Assembly (NCBI RefSeq): GCF_958295425.1
Contig: NC_081139.1
Location: forward strand, 23,294,888-23,358,887
Source: Solea solea
Lineage: Eukaryota > Chordata > Actinopteri > Pleuronectiformes > Soleidae
DNA length: 64,000 bases
Direction: 5' to 3'
Every line of letters begins with the position of its first letter. Positions within the stretch are counted from its first letter, which is position 1. The position numbers and the translations under genes were made by a program. Below are positions 12,630-28,744 of the stretch, piece by piece. The notes beneath the pieces were generated by a model. That model was given only the letters and a program-made list of their open reading frames with translations, searched no databases and was not told the origin of the DNA.

Positions 12630-12870
12630 GTTAATAAGCGGAGAGTCCAACTTTAGACTGGGACCTAAACTCATCTGGCTCCAAAAGTTGGCTCCACCTG
12701 CCCTCCCCCTCCTACCCTGACCCACAAATGCATCTTCAATCACGGCCCATCCACCGTGGCACCTGATTGGTCCGAACCAGAATAACTCACTGTCTCATTG
12801 GTCAGCAGGAATCCTTCTCTCACGCCGAAATGGTTTCTCGTGTTAAACTGCCCCCTAGTGGAAAGACCAC
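12630..12870 (-). promoter_or_regulatory. sort1 promoter / 5' UTR region
   Basis: This stretch lies directly upstream of the sort1 start codon. It contains a GC-rich purine-biased block (GGGTAGGAGGGGGAGGG on the minus strand, around 12700-12720) of Sp1-like type. Two CCAAT boxes appear as ATTGG on the plus strand at 12766-12770 and 12798-12802. No TATA box was seen. The transcription start cannot be fixed from sequence alone. Confidence 0.45.
12848..12861 (-). promoter_or_regulatory. CTCF-core-like motif upstream of sort1
   Basis: The minus strand reads CCACTAGGGGGCAG, an exact match to the vertebrate CTCF core consensus CCASYAGRKGGCRS. It lies about 220 bp upstream of the sort1 ATG. A 14-bp degenerate match can occur by chance, so binding is inferred. 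Confidence 0.4.
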
Positions 12871-14773
12871 GCACAGCACGCCGAACTCTTCACCTCAGAG
12901 ATTATGTCGAAGTAAATATGAGTTCACTACATACATCTATTTTACAGTTATGATAAACTATCATCTAGTAAACTAATACTAAACCATCAGTAGGAAAGTC
13001 ACAGGTGTAAATGATCAAATTAATGTTCCATTTACTTTCGTCACTCCAGTGACAACTGAGCTTTTCCCGCTGATGTCAAAATGGCCGCAGTTCAAAGGGA
13101 CCATAAAGACTTTCTGACAGACAAATGCAAAACATACCATACATAGAAGAAAAGCAACACAGAGTACATGAAAATATTGAAAAATAAATCATTCAACCGG
13201 TGTTGTTTAAAAGAATGGCTGCATGTGAACAGGTTACCTACAGAGTTAAGGGGAGAGACAATGTCAAGTTAATTCTCAGGCTACTTTTTGGTATCAATAT
13301 AAGTATTTTTTTCTGTATAAAATATGTGGCAACTGATGTAACAGCTGCGCTTGATAGGTCAGTTTATTGGTTGTATGTAACTTAATATAAGGCATACATT
13401 TGATTGTGTCCCTTGAAAGTATTTTCTTTCTGTATGCTCCCAACAATATACTCTTAAATGGATTTTTTTCTTTTATTACAGTTGTTCATTGAAAGTATTT
13501 TTCTGTATTTTTCCAAAAAAGGTCTCTGTACTTAATACTTTATAGTCTCTTAAATAACTATAAGGCATTAGTTTTTCTTGCACTGTTGTTGTTCCTTGAA
13601 AGCATTTTTTTCCTGACATTTGTACCAGTGCTTCAACAAATGTTACTTTGGATAGGACCAAGATTAAGTCATTAACTCATGAATCAAGTCACAATGTGTG
13701 TATGTACTTCATTCATGAAAATGCATTATTCAGAGAACACTGAACAAAACCAGAGCTAAGTGTGGAGGGATAAAGACAAGGATACATTTGATGGTATTGG
13801 TTTCTGCCTCTGAAATATTATGATATTAATTTTGGTATTATAATATGGATATCACTGGGTATGGATGCCCAACATTGACAAAAAAGATTTTTTGACAAGC
13901 TGTTGTAACTACATAAATAGATATGCACGCATGATTTCTGGTAGGACCGATCCTGTAACAAAAAGGGGAAATTGTAATTGCAAAATAAGATGTTAATAAG
14001 ATTATAGGACTAAACATAGTTGTATAATATTGTGTATATGTTAATTTGCCAAATTATCTTTTTCCACAATTTTGTTGAAAATATCCCATCAAAAACAGCC
14101 ATGGTTCAGTGACTTTAATTTGAGCTCAAGTTAAGACAACCTTTGATTTTTGAACATGGCAGTTGCTGTAGGATGGGTTATAAGGCTTATAAATAATATA
14201 TGGAGATATAAAGCTGCACACAAGTCATTTCCCTGGACTGTTTTCTTTTGGAGACGTTTATGCTTCTGGACGTATAGTGACATACACTGTAAATACACTA
14301 AAATAAAATATCTGCTGTTGAAGATCTGTATTAAAACCAAGAAGTCATAAAATATACCATATCACGATACGATATCTTGTCTCAAGTCACGATATAGATA
14401 TAATATCGATATACTGGCCAGCCCTACCCCTGACTAACACACCTGAAAACCAAGAAATAATCAAAAACCACAAAAGCCACCTTCTGAATACAAGTTTAAT
14501 TGCTTTACTGATTAGTAACAAAAAATAGCCCCACCCTCTTCCCCTACCCAGACATTTTTTTGTGCCACCAGGCTGTAAGAATTGGTCAGATATCTGTACA
14601 GGGCTGCACAAATCGTGACAGAGAAGAAAATTACAAAGACACGCCTTGTATGCAATGTAGAAAAGCTCTGCAGCAAAGAGGAGAATGTTGCAATTGTGAC
14701 ATTCAGCCCAGGTGTAGTTTCATCGTCTCCTGTCCAGAACTCAAACCAAGACTTAAGTCTTTTAATTTTTTTT
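12870..14773. other. psma5-sort1 intergenic region, no gene
   Basis: AT-rich sequence between the sort1 promoter and the psma5 stop codon. It must include the psma5 3' UTR; an ATTAAA on the minus strand sits at 14501-14496, but no canonical AATAAA is close, so the poly(A) site is unclear. Around 13800-14430 there is ATACGATATCGATAT-type text typical of an old dispersed repeat ending CCAGCCCTA. Confidence 0.5.
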
Positions 14774-18297
<3,524 letters not shown>

Positions 18298-18614
18298 CTT
18301 TTACAGTTTGAAGCGGCACCTGCAAGCAGAGAATGTTAAGTGTGTTAAGATACTGAGACGATTAAATCAGTTTATACAGTAGAGACGCACTTAATTGTAA
18401 GTGCGCCGTTGGACCGGGTGATTAGCTAGCTAGGGTTAGCTGCGATGCCGAGCAGGCGTGCTAGCTAACATAAACTGAGCTAAAACAAAAGCACAAAACC
18501 GGCACATTTGAGTCCCACTTTAATTCCCCCACCACCATGTATACTGTTCACATGATGTAAAAGGACAAGTCTGCTATGTCATTCAAAGTAATTATACTTG
18601 TTAGACTGAATTAC

Positions 18615-18760
18615 CTTCAGCTACAGACCCTTGAATGAGTTCGCTTGTTTCGGGGGAAATGTCAAGTGTGTCACATCTATCCGCGCCGGATGCCAACAAC
18701 TCGCAAGAAAAGGTTCCGTGGGCCAAAACAATCTTCGATTACGCGAACGTTCCCCAAGCA
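18615..18760 (-). promoter_or_regulatory. psma5 non-coding exon 1 (3' border 18615) and promoter
   Basis: A strong splice acceptor (CTTGCAG, exon from 18319) lies 22 bp upstream of the psma5 ATG. A matching donor, CTGAAG then GTAATT, ends a likely 5' UTR exon at 18615. The predicted intron is 18614-18320 (295 bp). Sequence from 18660 to 18760 is richer in CpG (minus strand ATCCGGCGCGG and TTCGCGTAATCG) than its surroundings and lacks a TATA box, as expected for a housekeeping promoter. The start site is not determined. Confidence 0.5.
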
Positions 18761-19073
18761 TTGTAGGAAATATGGAAAAATGTTTTATAGAAAAAAAAAA
18801 AAAATACATTAGCTTAATGTATTCACGATATGAAGGTACGGGGTCTCAAACGTGAAAGAAAAATAACGTTCAATTTAAAGATGTGGAATGTACCTCACTG
18901 GTCTGTGACTCAGGACATATTCATAGCACGAATATACAAATAATGTATGTCGTTTAAAAGTATATTTAATTCAAACTAAATAATGCAAAAAAATACAAAG
19001 AATCTAAACACTATAAAATATATAAGTACCTTTAATGTATATAAGTGTCATTGCAACGAACGGCACCATCACC

Positions 19074-19145
19074 TCCCATATGGTCTAGCGGTTAGGATTC
19101 CTGGTTTTCACCCAGGCGGCCCGGGTTCGACTCCCGGTATGGGAA
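19074..19145 (+). tRNA. tRNA-Glu (anticodon TTC)
   Basis: A 72-nt cloverleaf. The acceptor stem TCCCATA (19074-19080) pairs exactly with TATGGGA (19138-19144), with discriminator A at 19145. The A box is TGGTCTAGCGG and the B box GGTTCGACTCC. The anticodon stem CCTGG/CCAGG encloses the loop TTTTCAC, so the anticodon is TTC (19107-19109). A T5 run at 19152-19156 is a Pol III terminator. There is no intron. The intact stems and exact tRNA-Glu sequence indicate a functional gene rather than a SINE head. It sits about 0.8 kb upstream of the psma5 start codon, on the opposite strand. Confidence 0.95.
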
Positions 19146-19881
19146 CTACTCTTTTTCTCCCAAAATGACATTCAACTTTCACTCACTCTCTCTCTGCATA
19201 TATATATATATGTATTTAGATATACCTGTACGAGAATGTCTCTGTAACAGCAGTGTGTCTGCTGATGGAAGTCATCATTGTACAGAAGGCTGCCATGTTC
19301 CTACAGCAGCCCAGGCAAACAAACCAGCCGTTTTGAAGAAGAAGATCGCAGACATTGAAAACATTGAAGTTTTACCATTAGATGTCAATAATTCTTACAC
19401 ACATAATGCATGCATAATATGAAATACTAGAACGTTGAATATAAAATATAAAAGTCATAGGCATATGAACGTGTGAAATGAATGAGAATTATTCTAGGAT
19501 TTTTTTTCCAATCAAATCACTCAATACTGCTCTTTCCCCCCAGATAATTTATCTTTAAAACATACAATTCTGCTGTTTTTATTTTATTCACTTATTTGTC
19601 AATCAATTAAAAACACAGTAAAATAACACAAGCATACAACGTTTATATAATGACCTTTCCACAAACCATACAAACCCAATCCTAAGGGATAAGCTGTGTC
19701 CTACTAAAACATGTGTTATTGATGTTTTACTCATATGATGTTATAAAAAAACCTTGTCTTTTACACAGTAGCAATGGCTCATTGTGTTTAATGTGAAAAT
19801 GTCTTTTCTGTAGAAACCTTTCCATTAAAAAAAAAAAAGACTTACTTCACTCCAGATGTAACTTTCCTCTTCACTGAGGCA

Positions 19882-19895
19882 CCACTAGAGGGCAG
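19882..19895 (+). promoter_or_regulatory. CTCF-core-like motif upstream of psma5
   Basis: The plus strand reads CCACTAGAGGGCAG, an exact match to CCASYAGRKGGCRS. It lies about 740 bp beyond the tRNA-Glu gene. Together with the minus-oriented motif at 12848-12861 it flanks psma5 in divergent orientation. Confidence 0.4.
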
Positions 19896-20989
19896 TCATT
19901 GTATTGCAAATGAGCAGGCCAACAGCATTTTCAAAGCAGAGGGGGCTGTGTTTGACACACTCTTAACAGAGAGCTTGTGAGTGTGGTGTGACTCCAATCT
20001 TCACTTGAAGATATCCTCAGTGATCATGATCCCGGGATAAAGCCGGAGACTGTGTCTCACAGTGTGTGCAGCTGTGTGCATGGGGTCACTCAGTTCACGC
20101 TGTGGAGTGACAGAGCAGAGGGATCTGACCAGGAGCAACACAACCATCAACACACCATCACATGGTCACAGCAGCTCCAAATCTCATTACAGAACTCCAG
20201 ACAAGAATCAAGACATTGAGAAAAGTGAGGAGACCCGGCTCCTTTATTTTTTTAAATGAATTGTTTTGTTGTTTTTTTCAAAGATAGTTCTGTTTTTTTG
20301 AAGTAGGTTGTATGGGGACACATGGTCTAGACAGTTAAGGGATTTTAGTCACTTGAGACGCGGCTCACCACATAAAATCTGTGCCGAATTGACCGTATGA
20401 TAAAGCTGTAGTGTGTAACTTTTATATGTGGATGTCTGTTATACCCCATTCACACTGATCAAAAAACCTGTTTCATCCCTGACCGTGGGAATATATTAAA
20501 TCAGCATACACTCCCGGGTCGAATGACTCTGCACTGCATGCAGGTTTTTATCAGGTTACACTCCAACTGGTATTAGTGATAAGACCTGGGTGACCATGCT
20601 AATTTCTTCTTCGTCTGCTGAATTTTTAGCAGCTATGCAAATTGCAGCATCATTTCTGGTACAACGCTAATGATGCTTTTCCTTTATTGTTTCCATGACG
20701 ATGCTACCTCCTCAACGTGGGTGAGGCCATAGCATATCTGCGCAAAACTGCTGGGATAGCATTTTATATAGCAATACCAGTCAATAACAATGCTCTACAT
20801 GGTATTTTGCGTACACAAACAATGTAACAATATGTTTAGGATTAAAATGAAACAGTCCTATGTTTGAATGCTTTACAGTGAAACAAACATCAAGTGCTAT
20901 TGACGGTAAAAGTAGCAGTGTTTGTATAGTGGCAGCCATCTTGGAATCTTATGTCGCAGTTGGTGAGGTTGCTGCGTGTTTCTTAGTTG

Positions 20990-21440
20990 GAAATCTGGGG
21001 GGCTTTCCTGTGTCGTCTCTTCATCGTCTGCAGTTAGTACAGAATGCAGCTCGTCTTCTGACAGGAAAAAGAAAGAGTTGACCACATTACACCAGTTTTG
21101 TCCTCCCTCAACTTGCTTCCTGTCTGGTTCAGGGTTGTATTGCTGGTTTTTAAAGTTTTAAATGGACTAGCCCAAACTTATTTGTGTGACTCGATAAATG
21201 CCAGTATTGAGATCCTCCAACCAGCTGCTCCTGGATGTTCTGAGACCAGGTGAAAAAGCAGAGGTGACTTTTCTGTGGCTCTCATCAGTCTTTGGAATGG
21301 TTTACTTTCTCATGTAAGAGAAGCCCGGACTCTAGAAACTTTTAAGTCCCTACTACAAATTTCTACATTTTATTTTTCATTTGTGTCTATGGAGCACTTT
21401 GGTCAACTTAGGTTGTTTTAAATGTGCAATATAAATGAAG
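20990..21440 (+). mobile_element. LINE 3'-end fragment (L2/Rex1-like)
   Basis: The translation contains LQLVQNAARLLTG, the conserved stretch near the C-terminus of L2/Rex1-type reverse transcriptases. Downstream text continues the family (the GGTTTTTAAAGTTTTAAATG region) and ends in GTGCAATATAAATGAAG-type 3' sequence. Frameshifted and 5'-truncated. Confidence 0.7.
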
Positions 21441-22148
21441 TTTGGAAATTCCAAGTTCAACCATCTGTGTGCCACAACAATGCATAGACAAGTCTGACTG
21501 GGCTTGTTGCCCCAACACAATCAAGTGAATGACTTGTCTTTGGTTGATTGTTGGAAAAAACCCTGGATTTATGACAGGCTTAGAAGGAGACCAAAGAATT
21601 TTCACTTCACTAATGGGCAAAACTCTTCAGACAGGTGGGGATGAATAAGGCAAATATATATAAAAAAAGTATATTTGCATGGAGGCTGCCAGATTCAGAA
21701 GTCACACAAGAAAAGCATCAACTGCCATGCAAATGAGAGCCAAATGAGATTCAAAACATGCCAAGGGGAAAAGGAGAGGCTAAAGAGGGGTAGATAGAGC
21801 ACAGGAGTGTTTCTGTGTGGTGCTAACTCGCCGTCCGTCCACACAGTTCTTTGTGCTCATGACTTCAGGCTAATAGGTTTGTCAAGTTTTACAACGACAG
21901 CGGCTCACTGGGCAAGGGACATGGCCATGACATCAGAAAGCACTGAAGACAATAGTTCTCTGTGCAGGGGAAGAGCCGAGGCGTGGCCTGGCTGCACAGA
22001 GGCTCCTGTCAGAGGAGCAGCGGGGCCTCAGCAGCTGTCTCAACCTCTGTCTGTATCTCTGTCACATACGCTGTGTCAATTCTTCACGAAAGCTCACACA
22101 GCATTAGGACAAAGGATCAACAGATTTATGTAAAGTCCCTTCACCCCT

Positions 22149-22174
22149 ATGTGTGTGTGTGTGTGTGTGTGTGT
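22149..22174. repeat. (GT)n microsatellite
   Basis: About 13 uninterrupted GT units in the psma5-rbm38 intergenic region. Confidence 0.95.
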
Positions 22175-22570
22175 TAGCCGCTCTCTGTCCATGCTCATTT
22201 CCAGCTTAGGAACGCAGGGCCGGAGGTGGAGTAGGAGGAGAGCCCGGGAGAGAGAGAGACATAGTTCCATAGCAAAAACAAAAGAGCCACTGGACGAATG
22301 TCTGGTGTGATAGTAGCAGAGATAAATGTATGTGTGTTTATAACACACGGCCTGCCCACAGCGTTACACAGCAGCATGATTTACACTGAAGTTGTCTTCT
22401 CATTATTGCCTGTGGAGATGGACGGAGCTTCCAGAAGAGTTAAGACTTCTCTTCTCCCTCAAACTCTTGTAAAGGTTTACAGACCATGACAGATAGGAGT
22501 GAAGAAGCTCACCACATAGATGAATTTCACATGGGGAGAGGAATGTGATATCCTCGCAGCTCCTTCAGCC

Positions 22571-22573
22571 ACA

Positions 22574-22621
<48 letters not shown>

Positions 22622-22622
22622 A
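22571..22622. repeat. (CA)n microsatellite
   Basis: About 26 CA units with one interruption (CATA near 22579), 400 bp from the GT tract at 22149. Confidence 0.95.
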
Positions 22623-23542
22623 CCTGGGTTATGAAAAGCAGTCTGGCAGGCCTTTAAAAAACAAAACAGCTCAATACGGGATGTGCAAACAGCGGATGAG
22701 CATCGTTGAGCACGCATCGGCAGTGTATCTACACAAAACCCACCTGCCCTTCAGTGCAAGTCTAATGACAACAAATGCAACAAAAGCCCAGAGCGATACG
22801 CCCAGTCCTGAGGGGCTGCCACTGCTATCTTTATTCAGCCTCCATTCACCTGTGAGGAGGATTGAGTAGGTTATTAAAGGCTTTCATACACATTGGCTGA
22901 TGGCATTATGAATTTGTATTGAGCACAGCGGTCTAAACTGAGCGGGTGGTGGTGGAGTTGCATGATGACTGGACCTTTATTGTTGGAGTCTGCCGCCTGC
23001 CTGAAAGCGCTGAGCAGTTTTTTTGTCTGTTTGTTTAACCAGTTGATTATTTTCTGAAAACATGTTCCATTTGTAGTATTTTCAATTCAGTCAGGTCCCA
23101 CAAAAGGTAATGTCATGACAGCATTTACTGCATGTACATTGTATGTATATTTTCTACTTACAAATAAGAGAGAATGGAGTCTTTCACGTTTGATGCACTA
23201 CTGAATAAAATGTTATCAGTAATCTAATGCTGTGTTACCCTCATGGAACGGTTTGGTTTGGAATGGTAAAGCCCTGAGTCAGGCTTGTGTTTTGACTGAG
23301 ATTAGTACCTTTACTTGGTAGGTGGGGCGTCGACATCGACATGGGCTGGTTATTTTGGTACTATTTCTAATGGAAACATGGTATTATACTGTACTATATA
23401 TATTCCATAAACAAGCAGGGTGTCTATATATCCTGAGATCTGTGGTGCTTACAAAAGGGAGAACTGATTTTGGTCAAATTTGTCTTAATCATGCCACGAT
23501 GGTGCTTCCTATCTGCGCATCACTACACGAGGAGCAAAAACA

Positions 23543-23714
23543 TTCATTCATTGTCTACTGCTTTATTCTCCATATGAGGGTCACAGGCAGCTGGAGCTAA
23601 TCCCAGTTTACATGGGGTGAAGCTGGGACCCTGGACAGGTCACCAGTCCATCGCAGGGCCAACACACAGAGACAAACAACCGTTCACTTTCACTTTTCAT
23701 ATTCACACCATAAT
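23543..23714 (-). mobile_element. 5'-truncated SINE tail, same family as 10.7 kb
   Basis: The reverse complement contains GGCCCTGCGATGGACTGGTG, then CTGTCCAGGGTCCCAGCTTC, AGGATAAAGCAGTAGACAAT and an AATGAATG tail. This matches the body and tail of the SINE at 10707-11088. The tRNA-like head is missing. Confidence 0.8.
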
Positions 23715-24426
23715 ACCATGTGTGAGTGCATGTGGTGAAGTGCTATCCAATCGCTATGTGATCACAGAAAATGCATTCTAATTGTCATTGTGAGTCTGTT
23801 GCTGATGTTTGTCTCAGCCCATGTGTGCTCAGGGTACTATGATTACTTGTTTAAAAGCGATGTCACCATGTTACAGAACTCCCGTCTGTAGCCAGTAGGC
23901 TTCACAACGTTCCCGCCTCTCACTTGTGCCTCAGTGGCAAAGTGTTTGACTATACTTTATTAGAATCACCAGGCAGTAACTGAGATAAGAGGCACTGTGG
24001 ATAAGAGAGTGCCATGTTTGGAGTGCTGCTTGTCACCGGCAGTACGGTTGGACAGCAGAGGTCAAAGCTATTGAGAAACATGATTTGTTTTGCTTTGATG
24101 AGGTGAGGTATGTAGAGGAGACGTATAGGAGGACTATGTAAGGGCATATTTCTACGTAAGCAGTGTTTCCATCAAGAGATGCACTATAGTTGTGCTCACA
24201 ATGGAGGTAAACACTGATTTAGCTTGTGTTGGAGTGTGTGGGTTAGTGGGCAATAGCTGTGTGAGCTACATAAATAAATAGTGTGATATCATACCAGCAC
24301 AACACCATGCAGCCTATCAATAAATTCATCAAAGATGAACGTGACACAGTAAACACTGCTGAAAATATACATGAAAAAGAAACACAAGTGGTACTAGATC
24401 CTCTCTCTGTCATAATGCATGGTCAT

Positions 24427-24856
24427 TTAAAGTTGAACTTTGCAAGTCTGGTTGCTTTTTCTCCGGTTTATCCTCACCATTGACACTCCCCCCTCCCTTC
24501 CCCTCTTGACCATGTACATTTGTTTTCAATGGAGCTGACAAACACGAGCCACGGAGCCATATCCACGCCAGTCGGCATGTTTCTGTGTTTTGCAATTCTC
24601 GCATTCCTCCAACAATGGTTTTCTCTGCCTAGCGTGGGTGTGTAATTCCGTGAAGCAATACTAGTTTCTCGCAAGACCTAAGACTTCGTAAGACCTCCTG
24701 GTTCTGAGGACACCTGGGTCGGTGACCCTGATCTTGCAAGGCTGCGTTTACGCAAACAGACAGTAGTGGACACAGCCCCCAATCTTCCCATTTAACCATC
24801 ACAATGACTTTTAAAGTTGTTAAATTAGGGTAAAAATCCTGTATACTTCTGCTTTA
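24427..24856 (+). mobile_element. TTAA-family element (family A), copy 2, near-complete
   Basis: It is bounded by TTAA at 24427-24430 and 24853-24856. The left end reads TTAAAGTTGAACTTTGCAAG and the right end, reverse-complemented, TTAAAGCAGAAGTATACAGG. The interior block CTGGGTCGGTGACCCTGATC is shared with copies 1 and 3, and TTAGGGTAAAAATCCTG with copies 3 and 4. No reading frame. Confidence 0.7.
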
Positions 24857-25499
24857 AAAATGACACATTTTGCGTGTGTTTTTAACCAATCCATGTCTAG
24901 CTCCACCCTATAGGTGCCAGACCAATGCTTGGTAACCCAACTAAAGGGTGTCAAAAGTTGGAATGCTGCAGATCAATTATCACAACATTTCACAAATCAA
25001 AATGCAAATAATTCCATAACCCACTGAACTGAATTAAACTGCACTGCTTGGTTTAAACATGGCTGTAGATTCACTGTCACCTCAGTTTCATCATATAGTG
25101 GGTAAATAGTAGCAAGAAAGACTGGAAGAGTAACCTCTTGTGGTTATGGGACTCCAGATGATTGCCAGTGTTCTTTCCCGTGTGGCTGGATGGATATTGT
25201 GCCCATTGCTTGGAACTTCCCCTGAGCTGATGGGGAAGAGAGAGAACATCACCACATCATCACTGACATTGGATAACAGTCTTTGATGAGCAGAGGAGAG
25301 ACAATGAAAAACACTTCTCTCACCACCCACCACTTCTCTGTCATCCACTTTCTATCCTCTCCCCATCTCTCTTTAGTTTCCTCTGCTCTGTTATTATCAG
25401 CCAGATCATTATCAGACCCACTCTCCCTTTGCTGTGATGGAGAGGAGGGCCAGCCTCCCACATGGCTTTGGTGAGAGATTTCCAACAGCAGTGATACAG

Positions 25500-25797
25500 G
25501 GGGGGGGGGAGAGAGAGAGAGTGAGGCTCAATAAAGTCCATCTAAATATAGAGGCAGCAAAGTCTTTTTTCTCTTGCCCTTATAAAGAGCTCTGCTGGTG
25601 AATCCGCATGGACTAGACTTGTTGTACTGAGCACTGATCACTCCCTCCAGGATCAGGAACATAACTCCTGGTGCATGGAAACACACAAACACACAGGGTC
25701 ACTTTGTTTTATAAGAGAGACAGAGAGACAGAGAGAGAGCGAGAGAGAGACAGAGAGCGAGAGAAAGACAGAGAGAGAGAGGGAGACAGAGAGAGAG
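25500..25797. repeat. Purine-rich GA/GAGACA tract
   Basis: A G10 run and GAGAGA at 25500-25521, then a long AGAGAGACA/GAGAGCGA array at 25712-25797. The plus strand is almost pure purine, a potential triplex-forming mirror-like tract. Confidence 0.85.
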
Positions 25798-27176
25798 TTT
25801 TTTTACATGAGAGGCCGAATCATATCTAGTGGAACATACTAAAATAGAAGAGGTTTCAGGAAACCTCTAAAAAGAAATAATGGGAGAATGAGTGATGGGG
25901 GAGGTTTCCCTGGCCTGAGAGTTAAAGACAGTGCAGGAGAGGAAAGAAAAAAAAGATACAGATGGACATGTGGCCAAAAATATCTGCGAGGATGGATTAT
26001 TCATTTGGAATGATATAAATGCAATCATCGTCATCTGTTAAAAAAAAATGCCCCTGTTTGGCTTTCTTTCCAATCCTGTCTCACTTATAGTCATCGTGGT
26101 TTTTCTAAAGACTGTTCTCTAAATTTGGATCAGTCTGAAATACTTGCCAAGAGTTAGATTCAATAGTTGATGCCGGTCTCCTCCACTCTTCATGGTAAAA
26201 TGGAACTACAGCTAGTAGATGGTTAGCTTAGCTTAGCATAAAGACAAGGAACAGCTAGCTGGTCCACAAATTCCAGTTCACATTGTGGGAATTTCAGCCT
26301 GATAGTCTTGTCACTGATTAGTTTTCCAATTTGTGGCCAGTCATCCCTAAGCAGCAGTTGTTGCTAAATGTGAAATATTCATGTCAGTGTGTCTGCGAGG
26401 TATTTCCAGCATACTGAAAATGTGACTCTGCAACAACTCAAGCCATCCCAGGTGATCAGACCAGGACGATGTGATAACAGAGCGAGCAAGAAGAAGAAGA
26501 AAAAAGAAAAAGAGCAATACAACATTTAAAAAACGTCCAGAAAGTGGAATGTAAACTTGGACCACATCTATAAAGCTCACTAATCGAAAACCAGATCCTA
26601 GCAACTCTGTTGATTCCAGGAAGTCACTACTCTAAGCCAAGAATGAGTCCAGAGCACAGTGTAACTGCAACCTATGGTTTCTCAAACTTGGAGTTCTCTA
26701 AATATAAAAGAACAAAAGAGTAATGTGCTTTAATGATTGTATAAAACCAGGCTAGTATTTCTTCCTGGCTGTAGTTGTTTAATTTCAGTAGTAGACTCCC
26801 CTAATAAAGTGATGGTTCAGATTTTGCAGAGATAGACCCAAATGTAGGACACAAAGAGGGTTGTGGATGAAATAAGGTTCAGTACACAGGCACTGGGCTA
26901 GACTAGTTAAAATACATAAAAGCATGGTCATGCACAAAGGAAGTAACACGAGAAAACACTGGAACACTCACAGAAAAACAATCTGGCAGGGAGCGAAGTC
27001 TGAACTGAGCGTATGCACTGCTACGGAGGTGAGTTAACAAGAAACAGGTGGACGTTATTTGGGCATGTCTATTAATCACTGAGGAGCAGGATGACAAACT
27101 GGAAGTGAAGGAGTGACGAGTATTTCAAAATAAAACACAGCATGATGATTATAACAAAAGAAAAAGAATGTGGTCC

Positions 27177-27222
27177 AATCCCTGTGACCCTCATGTAGAG
27201 GATAAAGCAGTAGAACACATAA
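27177..27222 (+). repeat. SINE tail fragment
   Basis: CCCTGTGACCCTCATGTAGA followed by GGATAAAGCAGTAGAA matches the distal tail of the SINE family seen at 10.7, 23.6 and 27.7 kb. Only the tail is present. Confidence 0.55.
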
Positions 27223-27604
27223 AAACATGGCTGCCAGCTTAAGAAAAGTCTAACCTAATAAAATCTAGGTCTGCTGTCTGCAACAGAATGGCAAGTCTTT
27301 ACATCTCCACGCATTAAAATGATAAAATCCAAACAGCTGCATCATTAATGAAGGCGACTAATGTGATTTACTCGCGAGTCCTACATTCTGCTGCTGTCAG
27401 TCTGACGTGCAGTTATCAGCGATGGTCTGTTTTCTGCTGTTGAGGTGTGAGACACCGGCAGCTGCTTCCCCTCCCATGTCTTTCATTAAATAACGGCCTC
27501 AGTACTATACAGGTCATGTGCAGTTTGACACAGGCGGCACGTGTCTTTTAAGAGGGATTGCAGAAGCAGGTCATTTAGGCTTTTTATCTACTTAGAAACA
27601 AAAC

Positions 27605-28117
27605 TTAAATCAAAACTGTGTAGGATTTTTACCCTAATTTAATAGCTACAGAGTCTTGGTGATGGGCTTTTTTCAAATGGCAAGATTTGAAAAACACAGA
27701 AGTATGCAAAATGGAGGGCCTCACGGTTGGTGTAGTGGTTAGCACTCTTTTATTGGCAGCAAGAAGACCCAGGTTCGCAACCCGGTCGGAACAAGGGCCT
27801 TTCATCATGGAGCTTGCATGTTCTCCCTGTGTGTGTGTGTGCGTTTTCTGCGGCTTCCTCCCACAGTCTAAAAACATGCAATATGGGGATTAGGTCAATT
27901 GGATACTAAATTGATCATAAGTGTGAGAGTGGATGGTTCTTTATCTCTATATGTGTCCCTGTGATGGACTGGCGATCTGTCCAGGTACCCCGAGGAAGGG
28001 AGAGAGGAGTTTTTAATCACAGTGAGGATGGATGGATGTTCACGGTGGTGTTGTAAAAATATGTACTTGATAGAAGAAAAGGCGAAAAAGTGACCAGACT
28101 TGCAAAGTTCCGCTTTA
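27605..28117 (-). mobile_element. TTAA-family element (family A), copy 4, split by a SINE
   Basis: The left end (27605 on) starts TTAA and soon reads GTAGGATTTTTACCCTAATT, the reverse complement of the family A right end. The right end around 28085-28117 reads CAGACTTGCAAAGTTCCGCT, the reverse complement of its left end. Between them lies a SINE (27719-28038). The distal TTAA has decayed to TTAT. Confidence 0.65.
27719..28038 (+). mobile_element. tRNA-derived SINE inserted in family A copy 4
   Basis: The head has TGTAGTGGTTAGCACTC and GGTTCGCAACC boxes, and the body GGAGCTTGCATGTTCTCCC and TCCCACAGTCTAAAAACATG. It ends in a GGATGGATGG tail. It is internally deleted and more diverged than the 10.7 kb copy; no clear target duplication was found. 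Confidence 0.8.
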
Positions 28118-28383
28118 TACAAACAGTTTCTCTGTTATTTGTGGATTCTTCTGAACTCATTTTTCGTGTGTACGGACTTTTTTTTTTTTTCAAAAAGTGT
28201 TTTTACCAACTAGGAAGCAAAAAAAACAAAAGGTCATTTTCACAGCTGCCCCGGGGTAACAGCACAGGTTCAGAGGTCAGACAGGAGAAAATCGATCAAC
28301 TGTATGTTTTAACAGCCTCTGTCACACCTGCTGCTGTTTCTTCCCTGCTGTGTGTTGTGGGTGGCAACAGCAATGGCATATGT

Positions 28384-28385
<2 letters not shown>

Positions 28386-28414
<29 letters not shown>
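28386..28414. repeat. (CA)n microsatellite
   Basis: About 14 CA units; a shorter CACACACACA occurs at 28480. Confidence 0.95.
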
Positions 28415-28416
<2 letters not shown>

Positions 28417-28625
28417 GTAATTATTTTATTGACGCTATATCATGCTTCAAAGGCAACAATAAAAAACTGCATAACGTTGCACACACACACACTGAACATC
28501 AGCATTTGTTACATAAGAGCTGCTCACTGCTGTACAGCACAGTCTGACAGAGTCAATGTCAGATCTGCATGAGGGAGAAAATGGTTATAATGTGTGAATG
28601 ATCATTCAGCTGAAGTCCACTGATT

Positions 28626-28638
28626 TCTCTCTCTCTGT

Positions 28639-28669
<31 letters not shown>

Positions 28670-28671
28670 GG
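28626..28671. repeat. Compound (CT)(GT)(G)n microsatellite
   Basis: CTCTCTCTCT, then GTGTGTGTGTGT, then a G run of about 19. Such homopolymers are often mis-sized in assemblies. Confidence 0.95.
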
Positions 28672-28744
28672 TTTCTTGTATGGGTGTCTTAATGAGAACC
28701 AAAAAACTTATCATAGGGAGTGAGGACATTTTGGGAAAGTGAGG

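Noticed and set aside
28090..28572. A 160-codon plus-strand open frame
   Set aside because: It runs through the end of a family A element, a (CA)n microsatellite and T-rich sequence; the HTHTHT stretch is the translated microsatellite.
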